In this document: positions 24,660-33,256 of the stretch, one piece after another
How positions within the stretch are numbered: position 1 is the first letter of the stretch
How the letters are laid out: every line of letters begins with the position of its first letter
Source: Loktanella salsilacus
GTDB lineage: Bacteria; Pseudomonadota; Alphaproteobacteria; Rhodobacterales; Rhodobacteraceae
Direction: 5' to 3'
Assembly: GCF_900114485.1 (NCBI RefSeq)
Contig: NZ_FOTF01000032.1
Span: 1 to 33,539 of the forward strand
DNA: 33,539 nucleotides
Program-made: the position numbers and the translations under genes
The notes under the pieces: model-generated
What the model was told of the DNA's origin: nothing
Seen by the model: only the letters and a program-made list of their open reading frames with translations
Databases searched by the model: none

Positions 24660-25730
24660 ATGACACTTTCGCTTGCCCTGAAAGCCACAGTCCCCGCCGT
24701 CTTCTTTGGCTATGCCATTGCGGCCAACCTTACACTTTTCAGTAAGCCTGACACACCGATGCCGGTCCTTGAAGGCGTGTTCGACGGCAAGATCACCCAT
24801 GACATCGACACCCTTTATCGCGATAGCCTTCCGCATAAGGCGCCAGCTGTCGGGCTGATCGGTGCCGCCCGCTATGTGCTGTTGGACGAAGGCCGACCCG
24901 GCGTCGTCGTCGGGCGGGGCGGCACGCTTTTCACGTCTGAAGAGTTCCGCGCCGCCGATCCATTGACGTATAAGAAGGCGTTGCTTGAAATTGCAGCGGT
25001 CGCCAATGATCTGCAGGCACAGGGCGTTGAATTGCTGGTGGCCCCCCTGCCCGCCAAGGTCGATCTGTTGCGGGCGCAAAGCCCCAACGCGGACGAATCC
25101 CGCCGCCTCGAACTTTTCTACAGCACATTTCTGCAGGATCTGAATGAACTTGGTATTCAGGCGATCGATACACGCCCTGCACTTTTGCCGCTGTCCCAGC
25201 CGTTTTTGATAACAGACACACACTGGACCCCAGAAGGGGCATCTGCCGTGGCCCAACTGATTGCCAGCAGCGAAACGCTGACAGGCGGGACCGAACAATT
25301 TTCGACCCAGACAGACGCGACGACGAAATTTGCGGGCGACTTAGTGACTTACGTCACATCCGACGCTCTTGCGCCGCGCATTGGCCTCGCGCCAGAGCAG
25401 GTGACGCCATACCGCGCCATAGCTCAGGCGACGGATGGCGGCATCGTGGATATATTTGGCAACAGTGCGGAAGGCTCTGAAAAGGTTGATCTTGTTGGCA
25501 CGTCATACAGCGCAAATCCAAACTGGAGCTTTGCCGAAGCCTTGAAACTGGCGTTGCATCGGGACGTCATCAACTACGCCGAGGAGGGCAAAGGCCCATT
25601 TGCGCCGATGCAAAGTTACATGACCAAGCGCGACCCCTTAGATGGCGCGGCGCAGGTGATCTGGGAAATCCCAGTGCGGTACCTGACCGATCCGGCCATG
25701 CTGACAACCGGGGCGGAGGATCGGGTATGA
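24660..25730 (+). CDS. algJ: AlgJ-like SGNH acetyltransferase
   Basis: A 356-residue protein with an N-terminal signal anchor (ALKATVPAVFFGYAIAANLT) and a periplasmic SGNH-hydrolase-like domain. The triad is complete: Asp186 and His188 in ITDTHWTPEGA and Ser282 in VGTSYS. AlgJ acts between AlgI and AlgX in alginate O-acetylation. It starts eight bases after algI. Its stop overlaps the next start as ATGA, so the two are translationally coupled. Pseudomonas AlgJ is about 390 residues. It could equally be called an AlgX/AlgJ-family paralogue without the C-terminal carbohydrate-binding module. Confidence 0.88.
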   Translation: MTLSLALKATVPAVFFGYAIAANLTLFSKPDTPMPVLEGVFDGKITHDIDTLYRDSLPHKAPAVGLIGAARYVLLDEGRPGVVVGRGGTLFTSEEFRAADPLTYKKALLEIAAVANDLQAQGVELLVAPLPAKVDLLRAQSPNADESRRLELFYSTFLQDLNELGIQAIDTRPALLPLSQPFLITDTHWTPEGASAVAQLIASSETLTGGTEQFSTQTDATTKFAGDLVTYVTSDALAPRIGLAPEQVTPYRAIAQATDGGIVDIFGNSAEGSEKVDLVGTSYSANPNWSFAEALKLALHRDVINYAEEGKGPFAPMQSYMTKRDPLDGAAQVIWEIPVRYLTDPAMLTTGAEDRV

Positions 25731-26554
25731 TCGGTCGTCACTGTAGTGGATTGGGTGCCGTGGCCTTCGGCTTGGTTTTCCTGACCGCCGCGCCCGCACT
25801 TTGCGAAACTAATGCTCTGCTCAGCGGCTTTACGGCTGTTGATCAGGATGCGCCGCAGGTTTCGGTTGTTATGGTAACGGGCATCACACGGTCTGACCAA
25901 TTGCCGCCGACGCTTGTGCAAGCACGCAAGGCGTTATCCGCCAACGTCGCCTTGCGGGATTCCACCCTGCGCGATCTTGCTGACCTGATGGATGGCAATG
26001 CCGCGTTTCAGTACGCCAAACGGCTGGATTTCGTGGCGAAACCAGGGCTGGCGGCACATGCAGCGCACTATTACGGGATCGCGGCCGCGACCGGCCGTGG
26101 CGGCGCGATTTATGGCTTCATCAAAGCATTAGACGCGCTTGACCCGGCGACGACCACGCCCGGACGGCTGGCTAACTTACGGAATATTCTTGTCACATAT
26201 GCGAACGCAGGCAGTGCGCCAGCGTTAGAGGCGGTACTGCGCTACCACGCTCGAAACACCCCATTCACAGATATGCGCGCAGAGCTGGACCGGATCCTAG
26301 TTGAAACCGATGGGCCAGCTGCACATGCCGTGGCCCTGCAGCTGGCATCAGAGATATTACATTCAGATAGCCCGACGCCTGCCGAGCTACAAAAAGCCCG
26401 CCAATATCTTCTGCGCGCCGAAGACTCGGACAGCCTTCGCACACGGCTCATCTCGCAAAATTTGCTGCCGCTCGTCGAAGCGCGGGTCGTGGCGCTGCGA
26501 CCCGATCAAAGCTTTGCACTTCAAGTCGACACACAAGGGGAGATCACACCGTGA
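25727..26554 (+). CDS. Unrecognised periplasmic helical protein inside the cluster
   Basis: A 275-residue protein that I do not recognise and that has no counterpart in the Pseudomonas or Azotobacter alginate operon. It has a signal peptide (AVAFGLVFLTAAPALC) ending AALCE, so it should be periplasmic. The Cys near residue 24 lacks a convincing lipobox. The mature part is rich in Ala and Leu helices (LAAHAAHYYGIAAATGRGGA, AGSAPALEAVLRYHAR, AELQKARQYLLRAED) resembling TPR or Sel1-type helical repeats, so a scaffold role beside AlgK or AlgX is plausible. It is coupled on both sides: ATGA with algJ and GTGA with algX. Such tight coupling argues for a stoichiometric role in acetylation or export. 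Confidence 0.8.
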   Translation: MIGRHCSGLGAVAFGLVFLTAAPALCETNALLSGFTAVDQDAPQVSVVMVTGITRSDQLPPTLVQARKALSANVALRDSTLRDLADLMDGNAAFQYAKRLDFVAKPGLAAHAAHYYGIAAATGRGGAIYGFIKALDALDPATTTPGRLANLRNILVTYANAGSAPALEAVLRYHARNTPFTDMRAELDRILVETDGPAAHAVALQLASEILHSDSPTPAELQKARQYLLRAEDSDSLRTRLISQNLLPLVEARVVALRPDQSFALQVDTQGEITP

Positions 26555-27912
26555 GACACCGGATGAGACTGACTTGCGCCACGATAGCAATGTGTAGCGT
26601 TTTCACAGCGACCAGCCTTCATGCGCAAAGCGCGTTTGGCTGTTCTGGCCTTGAAGACAACCGAGAGCTTCCTGCGATTGAAGGAAAGCACGGCGTTTTC
26701 TATCGCATCAATACCGATATCAGGATGAATCATCCGTTTTCTGCAGCAATTGTTAATCACTTAGCTGAGTTGTCTCGCGCGCTGGAAAGTCGCGGAACAA
26801 CGCTTGTCTTTGCTCCGATCCCAACAAAAAGCGTCTCGATGCCCGGCGACCTGCCTGACCAGGCGCGTCTGTATGGGTTCGACCTAAATGTCGCGACCGC
26901 CGTTCATGACGATGTGTTGGACCGCCTGACGGCTGCGGGCGTTCTGACCGTCGATATCCGTCAAGCGCTGCTAAAGGCAGAGCCGGGCAAATTGCCGTTT
27001 TTCAACTCTGATTTTCACTGGTCCGCCTATGGTGCCAACCTCGGTGCCGCTGCGATTGCTGATGTGATCAAGGCGCATCCGTTTTATGAAACGCTTCCTG
27101 TCACCCAGTTCACAACCGAACCGGTGGCCGAAGAGACGGCATTTTCCGGCATGCGGCGCGTGTTGCAGACACGTTGCACCGTTACCTTGCCAGAGCCCAT
27201 CACGATGACGTGGAACACCCAGCCTGTTGGCAATGACAGTGGCCTCGATATCGGGCTCGGCGACAGTGCTGACGCCGGCATCGATATTTTCGGGCAGACC
27301 GCCGATACAATTCCAATCGTGCTCGTGGGCACATCATTCTCTGACAGCCCCATCAACAATTTCCCGAACTGGATTGCACAGCATACCAGCCTAGAGGTCG
27401 TGAATTTTGCGATTACCGGGGGCAACCAGTACGGGGCGATTACGTCCTATCTGACATCGGCTGAATTCCAAGAGGCGCCGCCGGCATTCTTGGTTTGGGA
27501 AAATCCAATCTACAACAATCTGGCGCAATACGGCGACCAGCCCCTGCGCGAATTGATTGGGGCAGCCGCAAACAACTGCGCGGCAGAGCGTCCTGTTGCG
27601 ATTGCAAAGGACCGCCTGTCAGTCACCGCAGATGTCAGCGGGCTGGACGCATCGGACACACTCTTCCTTGATACGGGTGGCAGTACGGCGCACGAAGTGG
27701 ATTACACCTTCGTCTCTGCCAACGGCGGCGAACGCCTTAAGGCACTGCGCCGCGGGGAACGCCTGCGCCGGACCGGTCGGTTTTACATGCCGATGACCGG
27801 ACTTTGGCCCGATGGCGCGCAGCAGGTGCGCATTGATCTGTCCGCGCCCTTTGGCGCCGACGCGCGACTCTACGTCTGTCACCCGTTGCCACATCAAGAG
27901 GAAAAATCATGA
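26551..27912 (+). CDS. algX: AlgX-like periplasmic acetyltransferase
   Basis: A 453-residue secreted protein (signal peptide ending TSLHAQ) with an SGNH-like catalytic domain and a C-terminal carbohydrate-binding module, as in Pseudomonas AlgX (474 residues). The triad is present: Asp154 and His156 in NSDFHWSAYGA and Ser262 in VGTSFSDS. Other matches to AlgX are VVNFAITGGNQYGAITSYL and PPAFLVWENP. AlgX binds the polymer and performs the final O-acetyl transfer. The start is GTG at 26551, overlapping the previous stop (GTGA), with GGGGAG upstream. Its stop overlaps the algF start as ATGA. Confidence 0.92.
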   Translation: MRHRMRLTCATIAMCSVFTATSLHAQSAFGCSGLEDNRELPAIEGKHGVFYRINTDIRMNHPFSAAIVNHLAELSRALESRGTTLVFAPIPTKSVSMPGDLPDQARLYGFDLNVATAVHDDVLDRLTAAGVLTVDIRQALLKAEPGKLPFFNSDFHWSAYGANLGAAAIADVIKAHPFYETLPVTQFTTEPVAEETAFSGMRRVLQTRCTVTLPEPITMTWNTQPVGNDSGLDIGLGDSADAGIDIFGQTADTIPIVLVGTSFSDSPINNFPNWIAQHTSLEVVNFAITGGNQYGAITSYLTSAEFQEAPPAFLVWENPIYNNLAQYGDQPLRELIGAAANNCAAERPVAIAKDRLSVTADVSGLDASDTLFLDTGGSTAHEVDYTFVSANGGERLKALRRGERLRRTGRFYMPMTGLWPDGAQQVRIDLSAPFGADARLYVCHPLPHQEEKS

Positions 27913-28556
27913 TGAGCTTTAGATCTGTATTCATGGCAATAGCCCTGCCCGCCGCGGCCGCCCTTATCGCAAGTGTGCCCGGTACCGCGCGATCAGCCGA
28001 CGATGCGCTTTATGAGGATGTCTACGATCCTAATTCTAGCTTTATTCGCGTGCTCGCGCCCGCCGAAGCCTTTGCAACAATCGACGGCAAAACGGTCCGG
28101 GATTTTCACGCTGGCCTGTCCGACTATGTCAACGTGATGCCGGGCACAGTTGCCGTTATGCTGTCTGGGCAAAGCATCGATATCCCTGTCGCGCCGTCCA
28201 AACACTATACGATCGTCAGCCTAAACGGCACCGATCCAGACGTCATCGAGGACATGCTCGCCTTGAGCCCCGCAAAAGCAGATGTCAGCTTTTATAACCT
28301 CACCGAAGTCTCGGGCATCGACTTGTATGTGCCGCTGGCCAACGCCGTCGCGATCGAAAGCGTCGATGCAGCGCATACGAAATCCGTCGCGCTCAAGGCA
28401 CCTTTGACGCTCGATTTCGACCTGCGCAGTGGTGAAGAGGAACTCGCAAACGTCGATGCGGTCGATTTGAAACGCAAAGGGGGTGTCACAATCGTCCTAA
28501 GCGAAGAAGGCGGTAGTTTCTCAGCATCAGCCGTCCCCAACACGTATTTTAAATAA
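27909..28556 (+). CDS. algF: Alginate O-acetylation protein AlgF
   Basis: A 215-residue periplasmic protein (Pseudomonas AlgF is 216) with a signal peptide ending TARSA and a mature start DDALYEDVYDPNSSFIRVLA, matching the AlgF pattern ALYG...SSFVRVYNA. It has two beta-rich domains and no catalytic motif. In known systems it links AlgI/AlgJ with AlgX during O-acetylation and is required for it. It is coupled to algX through an ATGA overlap. It does not depart obviously from the family. Confidence 0.9.
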   Translation: MMSFRSVFMAIALPAAAALIASVPGTARSADDALYEDVYDPNSSFIRVLAPAEAFATIDGKTVRDFHAGLSDYVNVMPGTVAVMLSGQSIDIPVAPSKHYTIVSLNGTDPDVIEDMLALSPAKADVSFYNLTEVSGIDLYVPLANAVAIESVDAAHTKSVALKAPLTLDFDLRSGEEELANVDAVDLKRKGGVTIVLSEEGGSFSASAVPNTYFK

Positions 28557-28581
28557 AGCTAAAAATTCGGGAGCCGCAGCC

Positions 28582-31359
28582 ATGATCTGTAATTATGTTA
28601 AAAGACTAACTCTATCTGTTCCCTGCGGTCTGGCGTTGAGTTTGGCAGCCGTTAATCCGTTGGCTGCGCAGGATGGGGCCAGGCTCGACTTTCGCTTTGA
28701 GCCGCCAAACATCCAGATCGAACCGATCTGCACAGCGCGGCCCCCGGATGAAGACACGATCCGCTTATGGGGCGCATGGGACGGCGGCGCGCTGCCCGAT
28801 ATGGATAGCACCCTGATTAGACGGGACATCAATCGTCTTATGCATCTTGATGGCGTGCGATGGTACGAAAAATCAATGCAAATGATTGATCGACTAGAGG
28901 CACGCAATCCATCGTTTGGTGGCCAGAATGCCTTGATGTCACGCATTGCCGCGATGGAAGTGGCGGGGCGTTTTGAAACGCTCACGAAGGCACAGCTTGT
29001 GCCCGAACTTGCCGCCTACGGGGATGCACTTTCCCCGCGCGCCCGCACCGCGTTGGCCCGCTATTACCGCGATGGCATCGGTGTGCCCCGCGATGAAGCC
29101 CGTTCCGATACGCTGCTGATTTCTGCGGGCTACGCAGGGAATGCAGACGCGTTGCTGACGCTGTCGGGGATGGTTTTAAACGGCACTGCACCCCAAGAAT
29201 GGGACGTCCCATTGGAACTTGCGGTCAGCATGGCATTCGGATCGCTTGTCGGTGAATTGAACCCGACCATCTGCGATCGCACTGCACGCATTGCTCGAGA
29301 GTATCACTCGGGCGAAATTGTCCAAAAAGACCCGCAACTAGCGCATGATTGGTTCCGCTTTACAGCCGATTTAGGGAATGCCTATTCCGCTTGGAAAGTT
29401 GTGGAATACCACCTCGAAGCCGAAGGCTTCGCGCGGGACAATGCGACCTTGCTGAAATACCTCAACATGGCCTCTGATGCCGGTCTTCCTTATGCGCAGA
29501 TAGAGCTTGGCCGTCTTTACGAGGTCGGTGCACTCGTTGAGCCAGACCTCGACAAAGCCCTTTCACTTTACGAACAAGCGGCAAGCAACGGCGAACGGCC
29601 CGGCCTGACACGCATTGCGCTTTTCCTTGAACGCTACGCGCTTGAGTATCCGAGCCAGCAGTCCCGGCGTGTCGATGCGCTCGACGCGCTGACCAAACTT
29701 CAGGACCCACCGGGATGGGCATTCACCCGGCTGTCAGAACTGGTGCTGGAAACCGAAGGCCGCTGGGCCGGCACAGAAAATGCCCGTCAGTTGCTAGAGC
29801 GTGCGGTTGAACTTGGCGATCTGGATGGAACGATCAGTTTGGCAAATCTAATCCTCGCACAGGCATCAGACCCATCCGATTTTGACCAGGCTGTGAACCT
29901 GCTTGCAAAAGCTGTGTCGGTAAACGGTGGAATAAGCCCGTTGAAGACACTCTTTTCGGCTTACACCTGCCGTGCAGTTGACGCGCCCCGCCTTGCCGAG
30001 GCGCAGCATTGGCAGGCCCTTGAACAAGCGACTGCCACAGCCAACATCGACCTATCGGCACATGAGGTCATCGCGCTGTCGCCAGACAACGATCCCCTGA
30101 CCCTGGCTGCTTTGCAGTCCCATGCCTTGTATGGACGCCCATCAGCTTTGGCGAGTTGGCTAAAGCTACTGGAATACGCGGGCTTCGCCGATGCTGAAAT
30201 GCAAGACTTCTGGACAGACTATTCCGACCGCTACTCTCTCGTGCTGAACGCGCTTGCAAAGCTGGAATTCGAGCTTGCCGAGAACCGAGAACAACGTCTC
30301 GCGGCATTTGGCCTTCTGCGCGAAGAATACAAGCGGTCTGGTCCTTCGGCTGCGCTTACACTGGCAGAGGCACTGCTTGATAGCCGCACACAAATTGATC
30401 CCACAGCGGCCGCGCAGGCGCAGGGTGAAGCGGTGACATTGCTGACCGAAATCGCAAAACTGGGCTACGGTAAAGCCATCCAGCTTATCGCAGGCTTCGC
30501 AAAAGACGATGACGGTCGCCGCGCTGTCTTTGATACTTACCGGGATATCATCGAAGTCGATGGCGATTTTTCAGCGCTATTGTTCGCCATTCCCTACGTC
30601 ACCGGCCCAGACCGAGAGCGCATGATGCAAAGAGCGCGCGGCATCATGCCATGCGACTATAAGAACGCCATGCTGATGGCAGGCGTAACCCGCCAAGTCG
30701 GGGACCGCGACGGCACGGGACACTGGCTCGATGTCGCACAGACATTGATGGAAGATAACACATGGGCCATCACCGACCTCGCAAAGGCACGTTACGATCT
30801 CGAAGGTCCCTCCGGCGCCACGCTTGCCGCTGACATGTTCGAACGCTCCTACGCGTTGGGCGACGATACCGCCGGACGAGAGCTATTTGAGCTGCGTGTG
30901 TCCCCCGAACTGGCAACCTTTTCACCTGACAAGGCTGTCGATCTGATAGCGGATGCAGTGGTCACCGAACGGATTCCGCTTTTGGCGGGCTATCTTGGAC
31001 GCTATCGCAAGGCCGATGATGCAACGCAAAGTTCGATCGCTAAAACGCTCGACATCCCTGAACTTTACCGCGTCGCCGCAAGCGGCGGGGACGTGTATTC
31101 CATGCGCAGTTACGGTCAGTATTTGATGGCCAATGCAACGGGACCGGCCGATCTGACATCGGCCACAGACTGGCTGCGCCAAGCGGCCGAATGGGGCGAC
31201 GCGACCGCGATGGCGGACTACGGTGAAGCGCTCGCCTTTGGGATCGGGGTTCCAGCAGATCCAGTACAGGCAACCGTCTGGTTAGAGCGCGCCTCTGACG
31301 GCGGAAGCCATAAAGCGGGCGAAATCACGCGTCTGATCCGACTAAGCCGAGGAGGCTAA
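28582..31359 (+). CDS. algK: Very large AlgK-like Sel1/TPR-repeat protein
   Basis: A 925-residue secreted helical-repeat protein, about twice the size of Pseudomonas AlgK (475). Sel1-like repeats are clear near residues 145-190 (ALARYYRDGIGVPRDEA), 235-345 (YAQIELGRLYEVGALVEPDL, DKALSLYEQAASNGE) and at the C-terminus (TDWLRQAAEWGDATAMADYG, AFGIGVPADPVQATVWLERA). The long middle region is more diverged TPR-like helix. The signal peptide ends at about LAAQ. The Cys at residue 15 does not sit in a canonical lipobox, so unlike AlgK it may not be a lipoprotein. AlgK scaffolds the periplasmic complex and docks on the AlgE porin, which is missing here. GGGAG lies upstream of the ATG. Confidence 0.8.
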   Translation: MICNYVKRLTLSVPCGLALSLAAVNPLAAQDGARLDFRFEPPNIQIEPICTARPPDEDTIRLWGAWDGGALPDMDSTLIRRDINRLMHLDGVRWYEKSMQMIDRLEARNPSFGGQNALMSRIAAMEVAGRFETLTKAQLVPELAAYGDALSPRARTALARYYRDGIGVPRDEARSDTLLISAGYAGNADALLTLSGMVLNGTAPQEWDVPLELAVSMAFGSLVGELNPTICDRTARIAREYHSGEIVQKDPQLAHDWFRFTADLGNAYSAWKVVEYHLEAEGFARDNATLLKYLNMASDAGLPYAQIELGRLYEVGALVEPDLDKALSLYEQAASNGERPGLTRIALFLERYALEYPSQQSRRVDALDALTKLQDPPGWAFTRLSELVLETEGRWAGTENARQLLERAVELGDLDGTISLANLILAQASDPSDFDQAVNLLAKAVSVNGGISPLKTLFSAYTCRAVDAPRLAEAQHWQALEQATATANIDLSAHEVIALSPDNDPLTLAALQSHALYGRPSALASWLKLLEYAGFADAEMQDFWTDYSDRYSLVLNALAKLEFELAENREQRLAAFGLLREEYKRSGPSAALTLAEALLDSRTQIDPTAAAQAQGEAVTLLTEIAKLGYGKAIQLIAGFAKDDDGRRAVFDTYRDIIEVDGDFSALLFAIPYVTGPDRERMMQRARGIMPCDYKNAMLMAGVTRQVGDRDGTGHWLDVAQTLMEDNTWAITDLAKARYDLEGPSGATLAADMFERSYALGDDTAGRELFELRVSPELATFSPDKAVDLIADAVVTERIPLLAGYLGRYRKADDATQSSIAKTLDIPELYRVAASGGDVYSMRSYGQYLMANATGPADLTSATDWLRQAAEWGDATAMADYGEALAFGIGVPADPVQATVWLERASDGGSHKAGEITRLIRLSRGG

Positions 31360-31363
31360 CGCC

Positions 31364-32431
31364 ATGGCACAGAAGTTTTCAAGAACACGCACGCCCAGCG
31401 GACTGCCCGCACTCGCGCTTGGCGTCATGCTTGGCAGCGCTGGCACGATGACTGCGACCCCGGCCTTCGCGGTTGACGCCGAATGCGCTGCAGCGCCAGA
31501 GCCCGTAATAAGTCTAAATTACGGAAGCCGCTACACCGACGATGACGACACGCGATCAACGCTGGACGTCGACAGTAATGAAGTGGTTAACGCGGCATTG
31601 CGCCCCGTCGACGACTTTATCCGCGACCTTGTTGCCCGCTCCAATGGCGTGTTGAACGAAAGCGACCCAACCTCTGCCAGTGGTGCAGCCGACTGCGTGC
31701 TTGCACAAATTGCGACTTGGGCGCGTGCGGAAGCGCTTTCGGATCTGGATAGCTTCACAGCACGCCTGTCGATGGGCGCACGCATTGGCGCAATTGCCGA
31801 GGCGTATCGCCAAGTCCGGCCGCTTATCACAGACCTAAAGGCGGTCGCGGACGTGGACCAATGGCTGATCCAGCGGGCCCAAGAACAGTTAGAGTTTTGG
31901 GAAAAAGAAGCAACATCAGGGGCAAGGACGGGAAACCTTCGCGCCTGGGCCGCGCTCGCACTGCTTAATATCGGCGAAGTGACAAACACCGACACGTTCG
32001 TCTGGTGGGCAAGCGCGTCTGCCGTGCGCATTCTATGTACAGCCCGCGAGGATGGCAGCCTACCGCAGGAAACAAAGCGCGGATCATATGGGCTGCACTA
32101 CCAATTCCATGCCCTGTCCCCGCTTGTCACCATCGCGGCGCGCCTTGACCGTGCCGGTCTGCCCATGACCACCAGTTGCAACAATGCCCTGCCCCGCGTT
32201 GTGGAATATGCCTTCAACGACTTCGAACAAGAAGGTGCACTGACACAAGAATATAGCGGCGCGCGTCAAAGCTACTTTGACGGGACCGAGACCCTGGAGG
32301 ACCACGAGCTTGCGTTTCTGGGAGCTTATGTGTCGCTGTTTCCCAATTCCCCTTTGGTTGATCGCGCGCAAAAGACGGAAAATCTGTCTAACTCAAAGCT
32401 TGGTGGTGACCAGCGGTTGTTGTGGCAGTAG
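31364..32431 (+). CDS. algL: AlgL-like (PL5) protein with altered catalytic residues
   Basis: A 355-residue periplasmic protein with a signal peptide ending ATPAFAV and the alpha/alpha-barrel pattern of PL5 alginate lyases (Pseudomonas AlgL 367 residues). Matching landmarks are LNYGSRYTDDDDTRSTLD, ATWARAEAL, TGNLRAWAALALLN and QETKRGSYGLHYQFHALSPL. Hand alignment shows Asn191, Arg239 and Tyr246 kept, but the catalytic His (PaAlgL His202) is Leu192 and the active-site Lys (PaAlgL Lys66) is Arg56. Lyase activity is therefore doubtful. AlgL normally clears stray polymer from the periplasm and contributes to the export complex. GAGGAGG overlaps the algK end. It is the last gene of the run, and no strong terminator follows. 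Confidence 0.85.
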   Translation: MAQKFSRTRTPSGLPALALGVMLGSAGTMTATPAFAVDAECAAAPEPVISLNYGSRYTDDDDTRSTLDVDSNEVVNAALRPVDDFIRDLVARSNGVLNESDPTSASGAADCVLAQIATWARAEALSDLDSFTARLSMGARIGAIAEAYRQVRPLITDLKAVADVDQWLIQRAQEQLEFWEKEATSGARTGNLRAWAALALLNIGEVTNTDTFVWWASASAVRILCTAREDGSLPQETKRGSYGLHYQFHALSPLVTIAARLDRAGLPMTTSCNNALPRVVEYAFNDFEQEGALTQEYSGARQSYFDGTETLEDHELAFLGAYVSLFPNSPLVDRAQKTENLSNSKLGGDQRLLWQ

Positions 32432-32575
32432 GAGATTTCATCGGAGCCGCATTGGATTAGTCGAAATCGAGCATTCCTTAGTCTCATAGGATGATGACTT
32501 CGCTGGGTAATCTTCCCCAAAACTAAGGGGATGCAGATGCTGAGTTTTCTTAGTAAAATGACCGGGTAAAATCTG

Positions 32576-32671
32576 ATGAATCTGACAAGATTTAGCAAAC
32601 CCCAAATCCTTGCGTTCCTGCCCCAAACTTAAGGCACCATGCCTGAGCTTTGCCGTGAGTATGGCATCTGA
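32576..32671 (+). pseudogene. IS3-family OrfA N-terminal remnant
   Basis: Translation gives MNLTRFSKPQILAFLPQT, an in-frame TAA, then GTMPELCREYGI and TGA. This matches the start of IS3-family OrfA (TRF...QIL.FL...E.G....ELCREHGI) broken by a stop in the expected position of the E.G segment. It begins about 145 bases after the algL stop. The rest of OrfA and OrfB are absent. Confidence 0.65.
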
Positions 32672-32811
32672 GGTGCCCCTAGATTTGTAGACGCTATGTT
32701 TGGTATTTTTGAAACCAAGATGAGGTGATCCTCATTCCTTGGACAAGATCCGGCGTCTTTTGAGCTCGGATCTGCTCCTGCCGATCGGGTTGGGATTTCA
32801 ACTACTCAGTG

Positions 32812-33245
32812 AGTTGACCACCGCTGGCGTTTGGCCGCCAAGCGCCTTGTGTGGGCGGCGGTGGTTGTAGAATTTCATACAATTCCGGACACCCGCGCGA
32901 GCCTGAGAACCGGTCACAAGCACGCAGATAGGCACACTCTTATTTCAGGGTGCGCCGCTCGCCCATTTTCCATAGAAAAATGGCGGACAAGGACTGGCCA
33001 TTCAATGAATAGTTGCCCAAGTATCGACCCTTGCCGTCCATTAAGAAGTGGACGCCTGACCGGCATCTTGCGGCTAACGCGTTCAAAAGTACCGGACGCC
33101 GCGTAAGTTTCGATTGCCTGACCATCGCCGCATGCACGCCCCGACCTGCTCGCCAGCTCAGACACGGCCTACCCGCCTTTCAGCGCCTCAAGCACCACCT
33201 TCGCTTTGAACTCGCGTGCATGATGCGGTGTTTGTCAAACATGTT
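32812..33245 (-). pseudogene. Collapsed IS3-family OrfA/OrfB remnant
   Basis: On the minus strand an OrfA piece is visible at about 33110-33245 (REFKAKVVLEALKGG, stop, AVSELASR, then a frameshift). It runs into the end of OrfB: MDGKGRYLGNYS with a frameshifted LFIE, then TLK, stop, ECAYLRAC, and finally KFYNHRRPHKALGGQTPAVV. Family members read MDGKGRYLDNIFIERLWRSL, then KYECVYL and FYNHRRPHKALGG. The middle of OrfB is deleted and there are several frameshifts and stops, so this is dead. Confidence 0.75.
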
Positions 33246-33256
33246 GTCCGCCGATT

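Noticed and set aside
28582-31359. AlgE-like outer-membrane porin hidden in the large AlgK-like gene
   Set aside because: The sequence is helical repeat to the end, with no alternating beta-strand pattern and no terminal aromatic residue.
32831-33106. 91-residue plus-strand frame after algL
   Set aside because: It is antisense to a recognisable IS3 OrfB remnant.
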